NCBI RefSeq assembly: GCF_028823535.1 | Contig: NZ_JAQIYM010000017.1 | Location: forward strand, 85,381-149,380 | Direction: 5' to 3' | Length of the DNA stretch: 64,000 bases | Source of the DNA: Pseudomonas serbica | GTDB taxonomy: Bacteria > Pseudomonadota > Gammaproteobacteria > Pseudomonadales > Pseudomonadaceae | Shown: piece by piece, positions 32,510 through 46,300 of the stretch | Position numbering within the stretch: the first letter of the stretch is position 1 | Layout of the letters: each line of letters starts with the position of its first letter | Notes under the pieces: generated by a model | Seen by the model: the letters and a program-made list of their open reading frames with translations, nothing else | The model's database searches: none | Told to the model about the DNA's origin: nothing | Program-made: the position numbers and the translations under genes

Positions 32510-33256
32510 ATGACTGTCTACTTCATTGGCGCAGGTCCCGGCGACCCCGAACTAATAACCGTCAAAGGCCAGCGGCTGATACGCAGTTGCCCGGTGATCA
32601 TCTATGCCGGCTCCCTGGTGCCCGCTGCGGTGCTGGAAGGACACAGCGCCGAACAGGTGGTCAACAGCGCGGAGCTGCACCTGGAGCAGATCATCGAACT
32701 GATCAAGGTCGCCCACGCCAAGGGCCAGGACGTGGCTCGTGTGCACTCCGGCGATCCGAGTCTGTATGGGGCCATCGGCGAGCAGATTCGCCATCTGCGT
32801 GAGCTGGATATTCCGTTTGAAATCATTCCAGGCGTCACGGCAACGGCCGCGTGCGCGGCGCTGCTGGGCGCGGAGCTGACCTTGCCGGACGTGTCCCAGA
32901 GCGTGATCCTGACGCGCTACGCCGACAAGACCGCGATGCCCGCTGGTGAAGAGCTGGCAAGCCTGGCGCAGCATGGGGCGACCATGGCGATTCATTTGGG
33001 GGTCAAGCACCTGCCGAAGATCGTTGAGGAACTCCTGCCCCATTACGGCACCGATTGCCCGATTGCGGTGATTCACCGCGCGACCTGGCCGGATCAGGAT
33101 TGGGTGGTAGGGACGCTTGAGGACATTGCCGCCAAGGTTGACGCCAAAGGGTTTCGGCGTACTGCGTTGATTCTGGTGGGTCGGGTGTTGGGCAGTGAGC
33201 AGTTCAGCGAGTCTTCGCTGTATCGAGCGGGGCATGCGCATCTTTATCGCCCATAG
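32510..33256 (+). CDS. cobM: Precorrin-4 C11-methyltransferase
   Basis: Protein of 248 residues of the tetrapyrrole methylase family. N-terminal VYFIGAGPGDPELITVKGQR is the SAM-site signature; RVHSGDPSLYGAIGEQIRHL is the second motif, and the CobM-type CPVIIYAGSLVP is present. It transfers a methyl group from S-adenosylmethionine to C11 of precorrin-4. Start ATG 32510 has an ACAGGAACC ribosome site. It is the last gene of the riboswitch-controlled plus-strand operon; a REP pair and a terminator follow. Confidence 0.93.
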   Translation: MTVYFIGAGPGDPELITVKGQRLIRSCPVIIYAGSLVPAAVLEGHSAEQVVNSAELHLEQIIELIKVAHAKGQDVARVHSGDPSLYGAIGEQIRHLRELDIPFEIIPGVTATAACAALLGAELTLPDVSQSVILTRYADKTAMPAGEELASLAQHGATMAIHLGVKHLPKIVEELLPHYGTDCPIAVIHRATWPDQDWVVGTLEDIAAKVDAKGFRRTALILVGRVLGSEQFSESSLYRAGHAHLYRP

Positions 33257-33257
33257 G

Positions 33258-33332
33258 GCCCTTTCGCGAGCAGGCTCGCTCCCACAGAGGAATGCATTCC
33301 AAATGTGGGAGCGAGCCTGCTCGCGAAGGCGT
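33258..33332. repeat. REP pair
   Basis: TTTCGCGAGCAGGCTCGCTC and inverted GTGGGAGCGAGCCTGCTCGC right after the cobM stop codon. Confidence 0.93.
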
Positions 33333-33350
33333 CAGTGAATTCCACACATA

Positions 33351-33382
33351 AAAAAACGGCGCTCACGGGGCGCCGTTTTTTT
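33351..33382. terminator. Bidirectional intrinsic terminator, cobM / nfuA
   Basis: AAAAAACGGCGC, 7-base loop, GCGCCGTTTTTT plus one more T: a GC-rich stem flanked by A- and T-tracts, so it can end transcription from both sides between convergent genes. Confidence 0.92.
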
Positions 33383-33399
33383 GTGCCGCAGCGAACACC

Positions 33400-33984
33400 T
33401 TAGTAGTAGGCGTTTTCTTTCTGCGTGTGGTCGGTCACGTCACGCACACCCTTGAGCTCGGGAATACGCTCGAGCAAGGTGCGCTCGATGCCTTCCTTCA
33501 AGGTCACGTCGGCCTGGCCACAGCCCTGGCAACCGCCACCGAATTGCAGGACGGCGATACCGTCTTCAACCACATCGATCAGGCTGACCTGGCCGCCGTG
33601 ACTGGCCAACCCGGGGTTGATCTCGGTTTGCAGGTAGTAGTTGATGCGCTCGTTGACCGGGCTGTCGGCATTGACCATCGGCACCTTGGCGTTCGGTGCC
33701 TTGATGGTCAACTGGCCGCCCATGCGGTCGGTCGCGTAGTCGACTACCGCATCGTCCAGGAACGCTTCGCTGAAATGGTCGATGTACGCGGTGAAGCTTT
33801 TCAGCCCCAGGGCGGTGTCTTCGGGTTTTTCTTCGCCCGGCTTGCAGTAGGCAATGCAGGTTTCGGCATACTGGGTGCCAGGCTGGGTGATGAAGACGCG
33901 GATGCCGATACCCGGGGTGTTCTGCTTGGAGAGCAGATCAGCCAGGTAATCGTGGGCGGCGTCGGTGATGGTAATAGCGGTCAT
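33400..33984 (-). CDS. nfuA: Fe-S biogenesis protein NfuA
   Basis: Protein of 194 residues. N-terminal degenerate A-type scaffold domain (about residues 1-95) and C-terminal Nfu domain with the CxxC motif in QFGGGCQGCGQADVTLKEGI, which binds a [4Fe-4S] cluster at the dimer interface. It delivers clusters to target proteins, especially under oxidative or iron stress. The length and two-domain layout match E. coli NfuA (191 residues). The start ATG 33984 has GCGAGGAGTTTCC upstream. Monocistronic. Confidence 0.95.
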   Translation of the reverse strand: MTAITITDAAHDYLADLLSKQNTPGIGIRVFITQPGTQYAETCIAYCKPGEEKPEDTALGLKSFTAYIDHFSEAFLDDAVVDYATDRMGGQLTIKAPNAKVPMVNADSPVNERINYYLQTEINPGLASHGGQVSLIDVVEDGIAVLQFGGGCQGCGQADVTLKEGIERTLLERIPELKGVRDVTDHTQKENAYY

Positions 33985-34094
33985 GGAAACTCCTCGCAGG
34001 CTTGGGCGCAGTTTACGCCAATCATCGCCGCGGACAAAGTCCTAGTATTTTTGTCGGGAAAAGATGCGGAGCTTACCCCTGTGGGTTCGGGGTT

Positions 34095-36392
34095 TTAGAG
34101 GTTCTCGTAGCGATTCATGTCCAGCACGCCCTCTTCCACCGGCTCGGTTTCGTGGATGTAGCGGCTCAGATCATGAAAATACTGCCAGAACTGCGGGTGA
34201 CTGCGACGGATCCCCCAGCGCTCGACGATTTTCTCGAAGCTGGCGGGATCCTTGGCGTTTTCCATCGAGCCCACAAAGTCTGGCACCTGCTCGGCGGGGA
34301 TATTGAAAATGAAGTTCGGGTAACTGCTCAGAACCCCAGGGAAAATGGTGAGCGTGTCCAGGCCCGGCTGGTAGCGCAGCGACTCCCCGATCAGGAACGC
34401 CACGTTGCTGTGTGCGCGGTTGCGCAGCAGGCTGTAGACCCCCCGTCGACCGCTCGCGGTTTCGACGCGCAGCAGGGTCGCTTCCGGCAGTTGATCGATG
34501 ACCTTGAGGCCGGCCGCCGGACGTGAGGCCAGGCGACTCAACGCCTGCTCGGCCGCCTGCAGGAGCGGATCGATGTTCGGCCGCGAACAATAGGCGCCGT
34601 CGCAGCGGTTGATCGGATCAGGATTGGCGTCCAGCTCGCCGTAGCGTGCCAGCAATTGCATGGCGAAGTCGCGCTTGGGGTCCTGTTCATCGAGTTTCAG
34701 CGCGGTTGGCGTGTCGTCGTCGATGGACTCATAGTCCAGCCACATCTTGAGCTTCCCGCTGTTCTGGTACCAATCGTCGAGGAAGCCATCCCGCGAGTCG
34801 GCCGGCATCAGGCGCAGGAAATTCTGCTCGGCGCCATTGCGGATCAGGTCGAAATACAGGCGCGTCTGGGCCTGATGGGACACATTGCCGAACACGTCGA
34901 AATTCACCGCCAACTGATAATAGGTACGCTCCAGCAGCGGGAAGTCGAACAGCCACATGGTCTGCGGCACTTCGCCGATCAGGCCCTTGATGACTGCGGC
35001 GCTGTCGAAATGACGGAAGATAGTCAGCAGTGCATTGTCATTACCGGCCCACAGGCTCGACCAACTGGGTGGCGGCATATCGGCGTAGCTGTCGCGGCGC
35101 AGGGCTTCGTATTCGTTACGTTTCTCGCGGTAATCGCGCCACAGGCTCAGGACGCTGCCAACGTCATCGTTTTGCCCCGGCATCGCCAGCAATGGCGTGG
35201 CCTGGCCACGATAGTTCGGGTCGGTGATGTAGAGGTCGTGTTCCGGCGCCTGGAACAGCGCCCAAAAGTTGTCGCGGATCACATCCGTGGCGATCTGCCC
35301 CCGGCAAACCGGGCCGCGGATAAAGGTGCGCACGAAATATTCGGCGTTATCGAGCATGAACTGATAACGCGCCTGGGCCGGGATGGCTTCGAAGGTGGAA
35401 AACGGATTGGCCCGACGTTCCGGGCCGTAACCCGGCAAGGCATTGACCTGCCAGTTGCCGCTATAGAACAGGCTATTGACCCGGGCCAGCTTGGCCGCGC
35501 TCAGCGGATAGGTAATATGGGTCTTGTGCACGATTACGCCCTGCACCGGCCGCAAGCGGTAATAAACCTGGGTGCCGGGGTCGTCGTTCGGCCGACGGGT
35601 ATTGATCAGGTCGATGGGCTGGCCGGTCGGCGTGCGCGAACGCACCCACTGGAAGAAATGCCCCGGCTCGCCATCCTTGAAATAGATATGCGCAAGAAAC
35701 CAGTGTTCGAACAACCAGCGCCCGACCAGACTCTCCCGGGCCCCCGGGGCATTGAGCAGGTTTTCCCACTGCACCACCTGCAACGCTTCTTTCGCGCTGG
35801 GCACCAGCGCCTGCTCATCGATCGGCGCACCGGAAGCCAGCCAGCGTTGTAGCGTCTGGTATTGCTGGTCGGTAAGGCCGGTGACTGCCAGGGGCATCCC
35901 TTCCCTGGGGTGAGCGCTGGCATAACCGTCGAACTCACCCGGCAGGGCGCACATGTTGTCGCGATTGAGGCCCAGGACGATGTCCTCGGGCAACCTGGCA
36001 TTGGGTTGCAACGGGTTGGTGTGACCCAGTTCAAGCATGCGCGCCATCAATGCAGCCTGGCTGCCCTGGGCGTCGAGCACCGAATAGAAGCCTTTATGTT
36101 GCCAGGCGCGCTCGCCAAACGCGTCATAGAACAGACGGCTCGGCGCGACCGCCTTGCTGCGTTCACCGTCATACACCGGGACTTTCGTCGCGCCGCGGGC
36201 TGCACCCTCTGCGCTGCCCAGGTTGAGCTGACAGGGCGCATCGTTGCAGGCGTGGCAGGCCACGCACTTTTCGGTGAAGATCGGCTGGATGTCGCGACTG
36301 TAGGAAATGCCAGCGGAGATGGCCGGACCTTGCGCAACCGCGGCAAAGCTGAGAAGCAGTAATACACTGCTGATGACGACGCGATACGACAT
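34095..36392 (-). CDS. cti: Fatty acid cis/trans isomerase, periplasmic haem protein
   Basis: Protein of 765 residues with a signal peptide (MSYRVVISSVLLLLSFAAVA) and a c-type haem site CVACH (Cys43, Cys46, His47) soon after it. The remainder matches Cti, which converts cis-unsaturated membrane lipid fatty acids to trans to stiffen the membrane during solvent or heat stress in Pseudomonas and Vibrio. The N-terminal haem-binding segment followed by a large catalytic domain is the normal form. It is divergent from metH with 156 bases between starts. Post-export activity in the periplasm is known for the family. Confidence 0.93.
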   Translation of the reverse strand: MSYRVVISSVLLLLSFAAVAQGPAISAGISYSRDIQPIFTEKCVACHACNDAPCQLNLGSAEGAARGATKVPVYDGERSKAVAPSRLFYDAFGERAWQHKGFYSVLDAQGSQAALMARMLELGHTNPLQPNARLPEDIVLGLNRDNMCALPGEFDGYASAHPREGMPLAVTGLTDQQYQTLQRWLASGAPIDEQALVPSAKEALQVVQWENLLNAPGARESLVGRWLFEHWFLAHIYFKDGEPGHFFQWVRSRTPTGQPIDLINTRRPNDDPGTQVYYRLRPVQGVIVHKTHITYPLSAAKLARVNSLFYSGNWQVNALPGYGPERRANPFSTFEAIPAQARYQFMLDNAEYFVRTFIRGPVCRGQIATDVIRDNFWALFQAPEHDLYITDPNYRGQATPLLAMPGQNDDVGSVLSLWRDYREKRNEYEALRRDSYADMPPPSWSSLWAGNDNALLTIFRHFDSAAVIKGLIGEVPQTMWLFDFPLLERTYYQLAVNFDVFGNVSHQAQTRLYFDLIRNGAEQNFLRLMPADSRDGFLDDWYQNSGKLKMWLDYESIDDDTPTALKLDEQDPKRDFAMQLLARYGELDANPDPINRCDGAYCSRPNIDPLLQAAEQALSRLASRPAAGLKVIDQLPEATLLRVETASGRRGVYSLLRNRAHSNVAFLIGESLRYQPGLDTLTIFPGVLSSYPNFIFNIPAEQVPDFVGSMENAKDPASFEKIVERWGIRRSHPQFWQYFHDLSRYIHETEPVEEGVLDMNRYENL

Positions 36393-36548
36393 GTCCCTGG
36401 TCCCGATCCTTTAGAAAACGCCGCGATTCTACCGGGCTAGCCGCCACACCAACATGAGCGATATTCATGGAAAACTTGGACATACTCTAAAAGCGCACAG
36501 GTTTGCTATCATCCCGGCCCTTCGTCATGGTCTTTCCGAGTAGTCCCA

Positions 36549-40259
<3,711 letters not shown>

Positions 40260-40274
40260 TTGATTTGCAGCATG

Positions 40275-40310
40275 GGCTCTGGAGGCGGACGGTGCCGACT
40301 CCAGAGCCTT
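40275..40310. terminator. Hairpin after metH
   Basis: GGCTCTGGAG and CTCCAGAGCC form a perfect 10-bp stem with a 14-base loop, followed only by TT. Probable terminator between metH and the convergent LRR gene. Confidence 0.6.
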
Positions 40311-40322
40311 GTAAGCTGACGA

Positions 40323-43300
40323 TCAGGCCTGTGCGCCCAACTCGGCTATCTCACGTTCGCTGAGTCGGGTCAGCAGTTGCAAGCGCTCGGTTTTGTTGGC
40401 GCTGTCCAATGCCTCCATCTCCTGCAGGTAGGCCGTATTGAGCTCCGGGTATTGATCCTCGAGCTCACTGGCCTTGGCCTGGAACTGCTGCTGCAGCCTG
40501 GTAAATTCTCCAGGGTATTTTTCCTCCAGGTAGTCCTTCCAGTATTTACGCGCAGTCAGTTGCTCGACGAACACCGGGGTCTTTTCCTCGGCAATGATCG
40601 CTGCGTACGCTTCGTCCAGATCCGTTGCCGTCACCTGCGCCAGGCTGCCATACAACATGCCTTTGGGCTGGTTGGGCAGATTGAGGCGCCGGGCAAGGCC
40701 AATTCGATAGGCCAGGCGAATCTCGGCAGGATCGATTTCTGGCTTAAGCTGGATACGCGTCCTGGCGATCGCTTCGACCTGCGCCAGGCGGAACAGCTCC
40801 CTGGACAGTTTCAGCAGCTCGCGACCTTTGTGCTCCGGGGCAATGGACTTCAGGGCATTGAACTCATGCACCTCGACTTCCAGTTCGTTGAACAACAGTA
40901 TTCGACCGTCACCACAGGTCATGCGATTCCTCAACGCCTTCGACAGGTCCATCAAGCGCCTGCCCAATTCTTCATCGCCAAAAGCGGCTTCAAGGACACG
41001 CCAGACGCGCTGCGTGAGATCCAGGCGATCGGCGGCAAAGTCCTGGGTGTGCTGCAGCTGCGAGAGAATGTACGAAAAGTCATGGGTGGTGTCCTGCTCC
41101 ATCAAGGCACTCCACATCTGATGCTTTTCCGAATCGGCTGCCACCCCGGAAAACCATCGCGCTTTTTGTGCCTGCGCTGACTCATGGTCGGGATGAACCT
41201 CCTCGTCAGAGGTCTCGGAACCCTCGAACTCTTCAGCCCTGAAGCCCTCCAGCGCGCGCTCGATATCTGCCTCGGTAAAGCCCAGTCCCTGGCCAGTGTC
41301 CTGCAGGTACTCCTGCAATCGTAGAAGTTGCGCCATCTCCAGATTGCCGTTATCGGACAAGTTGGTGCCGGCCATCAAGGTTGCGTGCTCTGGCAGCAAG
41401 GCATCGGAGGGAATTATCGCTATCTGGTTGCCACTCAAGTCGAGGGTCGTCAGTGCCGGCGCATCCAACACGCCCTGCGGCCAATCCCGAAGCGTGTTGT
41501 TGCGCAAGTCCAGTTTTTGCAGCGTTTCAAGGCCGGTGACATCAAACCTGTCGAGACTGTTCTGGCTCAGGTCCAGCACTTGCAGGTGCCTCAGGGAACG
41601 CAGTTGGCGCTGCAACTCGTCACTGGCACGCAGATCGTTGTAGCTGGCGCGCAACTGGATGAGGTGCTCGCATTGTCCCGCCGCCTCGGGCAATGCGCCC
41701 AAGCGGTTGTGATTGAGCGTCAGGCTCCGCAAGCGGGGAAACGAGCGCAAAAACGCATCCGAGCCTTCCGCGAGCCCGACACCGCTCAGGTCCAGTACAC
41801 CGACATGCTCGAACGTGACGGGCAAGGCAGGCAAATCGCCGATGACCAGACCGGTCAAATCAAGCACGGCATCGGTTTGTGCTCCCGCGGCCGGGGGAAC
41901 CCCACGCAAGGTGCCTCGCCAGCACTCCAGGAGCTGGTCGGCCGCCCGGCGGCGGTCTACCGCGCCCATCCAGCCTTGATGGCTGCGCACGGCCGGGACA
42001 TCGATCCAGTCATTCAAGCGCTTGATCAATTGCGTCTGCTGTTGCTGCCACTGGCCCAGTCGGGCTTCAATCTCCAGGGCGCCGATGCCCTGGGCGAGCC
42101 ATGCGTCAATGCGTTCAATGGCTTCAGCCTCACCCAGCCGAGGGTCGAGGCGTTGCAGCCTGGCGGCCGAGGTCTGGGGCAAATCCCCATGGCCGGGCTC
42201 CAGGTGCAAGGGTAAAAGAAGGTCCGGACGCTGCGACACTTCATCGGGAAAGAACTCCGGATCGCCTCCGGTGCGCCCTGCAGCCAGGTGTGATGGCGCA
42301 ATACCCAGCGGGGGCCGTGGTGCCGTGCGTGCAGCGTAAGCCCGTACCGCTGCCAATGCTTGCGGACTCAGCCGGCAACCTTGCAGCGTGGTCCCCATCA
42401 ACAGCTGATCATGCCCGGTCATGGCCGCCGCAGGAATATCCGTAATGCCGCTGTGATTCAGGGCCAGTCGGCGCAGGTGGGGTAACGACAACGCGCCCTC
42501 GGGCCAGTTGCGGATATTGGTATGACTCAGGTCCAGGCTTTGCAGGCCTGCCATCGAACCGACCTCCAGGGTGCCGACTCGATTGTATGCAAGGTTCAGC
42601 GTTTTCAAGTGGGTCAACCGGTTCAACCGCGCTTGCGCGGGTGCCGTGATCGTCAGCTCATTGAATGGCAGGTTCAACTCACTGAGCTCGCCGAGCGTCT
42701 CAATCGCCTGGGGCAACGCGGTCAGGCGATTGGCGCTGAGATCGAGTGTTCGCAGCCGGGGAAATCCACTCAGGAAATCATTGACCTGCCCGGTCGAAAG
42801 TCCGCTGCCACTGAGGATCAAGCTGCGCACATGAGGAAAGACCCTGCCCCCAAGCGCGGGTAAATCGCCCAATGGCCCATAGCCTGACAAGTCCAACACC
42901 GCGTTCACCTCGCCCCCTCGCCGCCACGACGGCCCCGCAAAAGGCTCCGCAGGGGAATAGCGGGCACGCAGCCCGTTGCGAGCGCATTCGCGGATTCTTT
43001 GCGCGATCACCTCACGGTGGTGTACTTCCATCTGCCTGCCATCGATCCGGACAACCCTGTCCGTCCAGGCGGCCAATGACTGATTCAACTCCAGGTGCTG
43101 CTGATGCAGTGCCTCGACCTGATCCAGTAATGCCCGCCCAGACAGCCCGTCTTTACTGAACTGCGCCATTGCGTCCGCTGCAAAGCTGAAATCGTCGGGG
43201 ACCAGCTGTGACAAACGCCCTCTGCAGTATCCGGCAATCATATGCGGCTCGTTCACCAGGTGGGCCGGGTTGTCGTGCACATGACCGTAGGCTTTCATGA

Positions 43301-46300
43301 AGGCTTGCGGCTCCAGGGCGGCCCAGTTCAGCCGCATGTGGCGCCATAGCGAGTCATGGCCGCTGTACAACTCCTCAGGCAGCGATTTGAGCGCCACCCC
43401 CTGTAGATCCAAGGCTTCCAGGTTGTTCAAGCCGGACACCCCGTTTGGCCAATCGGCCATATCGCCGGCCAACCTCAACGACCGCAGGTTCGTCAGCAGG
43501 CTGAAGTCCATTTCACCCAAGTTGCCCTTGAGCAGCAATTGCTCCAGCTGGGTCATCCTTTCGAGCGCCTGCACCAATTGCGGCGGATAGGTCTGCGAGG
43601 CGCCATCAAGTACCAGCTCGGTAATATCCGTCAGTTCTGGCAATTTCCCGGCCAAAGCCGCCATGTCCTGCCCTTCCATGGAAATATTCAGACTTTTGAT
43701 CTTCGCGAACCGCTGAAGCAGTCCAGTGCCCGAGTCACCGATGAGCTGACCACTGTCCACTTGCAGATTACGCACATGGGTGAAGTCGGCATCCCACTCG
43801 GGCAGCGGGTCGGCACCCGTCAAGTTCAAATCAAACGCGGGCTCCTGTCCGCGGACAAGACCATTGCGCCAGCACTGGATCAACTGATCGGCCATGACCC
43901 GTCGAGAGCGGCCTCCAGCAGATGCCGGCTCGACAGCGTCGACCCATTGGGTCAATGCAGTGTCCAGTGCCTCGAATTCCCGTTGCCGGTTGTTCAACAG
44001 ATTGAACACTTGCTGGTCGGTATCTCCCGCGCTCAGGCGATTTCTGATGAATTGACTGGCTTGCGCATCGGAAATGTTCGGATAGACATCTCGAACCCTG
44101 GAGACCAAAGCGCCATCGGCGAAGCCGACGCCACGACCACTGGCCAGGTAACCGAGACGGCCTCCAGGCAGGCGCAACGCAGGCCCGGGGCCATTTAACG
44201 GACGCTGTTTCAAGATCAGCGACATCGCATTGCGATGGGATCTGGCATGCTCGGCCAGTGCTTCTTGCAAAGCCTGGCCTTGATTGCCTTTCAGGGTCGC
44301 CCGTGAAGCTTCGGGCAAGAACTCCAGCAACGATTCATACAGATTGCGGCCATGGGCGGCGATGTTATTGAGCGCCCTGCCCTGGGCGTCATAGGCGCGG
44401 AAATAACCATCGCCCTTGACCAGGTAAAGGTTGATCTTCGCATTCTCGCTGCCAATGCTGTCCAGCAAGGGGCCCTTGATCGAGCCGAGGCGCATTTCCA
44501 CGCGTATGTCACCCGACCAGCCGGGCAACTGCTCCAGGCTGTGCAACGCCAGGCGGTCGCTGGCCAGCGACGCCATGCCCTCCAGATGCAAACCACAGAG
44601 CGCCCGGTTCAGGGCGCCTTGCTGTAGATGGGCGCGAATTTGCTGTGCCTGGCGCATGGGTATTTTTGCGCTGCTGCGCAAGCGGGCCAGTTCGGCGGCA
44701 CTGGCATTGCCCAGCACCTGTTGTGCCCCCTCTGGCGACAGCGTAGGGAAACTGCGTTGCAGACGTTGAATATCGGCACTTGTTGTCTGTTGGTCAGCGA
44801 GTAGTTTGTCAAACAAGGATTTTTTGTTATCCAGCCCGCGATCGGCCAGGCGGTCCCTGAACATCTGCACGCGGTCGGCACCCGGTTGTGCGCTACGCGC
44901 GCCCAACAACTGGTTGATTTGTGGCTCGTCGAGCGCCAGTAAAACCCGCTCCGGCAATTTTCCGGCGCGCACTTCGGATCGGGTGATCTTGATCGTGGGC
45001 TTCATACTGTTCATGGCCGACGCCGAACCGTAGCGCTGTGAGGCGCCCCAGGGTTCCGGCCCTTCGAAGACTTCCAATACCTCCTCGACGGGCCAGTTTG
45101 GCAGCTCCAGGGCCAGCGGTACCACAGCCTCAGAAGCACTACCCAGGTCACTGCCGCTGCGGATCCGGTCAATCAGCTCGCTGACCTGTTGTTCAGCCTT
45201 GAACGACCGGATGGTCTCGGCCAATAGCGGCGGCGGTGGTTGATGATCGATGTGCATCTGGCGTAATGCATCATCACCGACTCCGCTGATCTCGGCCATT
45301 TGCTGCAACTGCGCATCGGAGAATTCGTCCATCTGCGGCCCCATTCGCCGCAACAGCGTCGGCCGATCCCACTCCAGCGGTCGTTCAAGGGTGTGGCGCC
45401 AGGCGCCAAGCTGGTTGTGGCGCAGGATCGGTTGATAGGCCTGGGGATCGCCGGGATGTTTGATCCGCCATTTTTGCAGTGCCGGGTCGAAGGTTTTTTC
45501 GTAGACATTGCCTTCGTGTCGAATGTAGGTCTTGTCACCGACCTTATACTGCCCCAAGGCATCAGGCTCGAGCCCATCGAGCGAGACACTGCTCTTGTAG
45601 GGTGCCAGATCGGGCTTCCACAACCGCGGCTCACCAAAAGGCGTGGCGATCCGGGTCATGCCGTTGACGAACCGCGAGTGGGTGATTGGCGGTGCCTTGC
45701 TCGCGACCGCCCCCAACACGACCATGAAAGCGACGTTCTGCAGGACCGACCTGAAGTGGCCCCAGGCCTCCTCCGCATCTCCCTCCTTCCATGTCTCCAC
45801 CCCCTGGTAAACCTCGTAGGTCAACTGCAGGGCGGTGACGGCCAGCATGACCTCGCCCAGGCCCGGCACGAAAAAGGCCGCCACGTTCAACACGCTCAAG
45901 CCCAATTCGGCATAGTGTTCGAGCCGGGCAATCCAGGCCTCGTGGTCTACCTCGGCGGTGGGTATTGCCAGCAACCTGGCATTGGACTTCACTCTGGCCA
46001 GATGGAACTCATGACAGGCTGCAAACACTTCGCCGTCAATGAAGGTTTCATCCATTCCCAGGTCGATCTCCTCGTTCCAAACCTCGACATAGGCGCCATT
46101 GCGGAACGCATCCGGGTTATACGGAGGGCCCGGATAAACCGGGGCCGGATCCCATTTCTGGACCTTGAGCTGGCGCCTGAGCCGCTGGAAAAAGCGGCTC
46201 GACTCGTCCTTTGCGACAAAACTGGCGAAGAACCGTTGATAACCGGTGGTACGCAGCTTGATCGCAAGGTCACGGGCGAACTCGAGGCTTGAGCCATACG

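Noticed and set aside
36393..36548. Cobalamin riboswitch upstream of metH
   Set aside because: The 156-bp cti-metH gap lacks any B12-box or aptamer core sequence.
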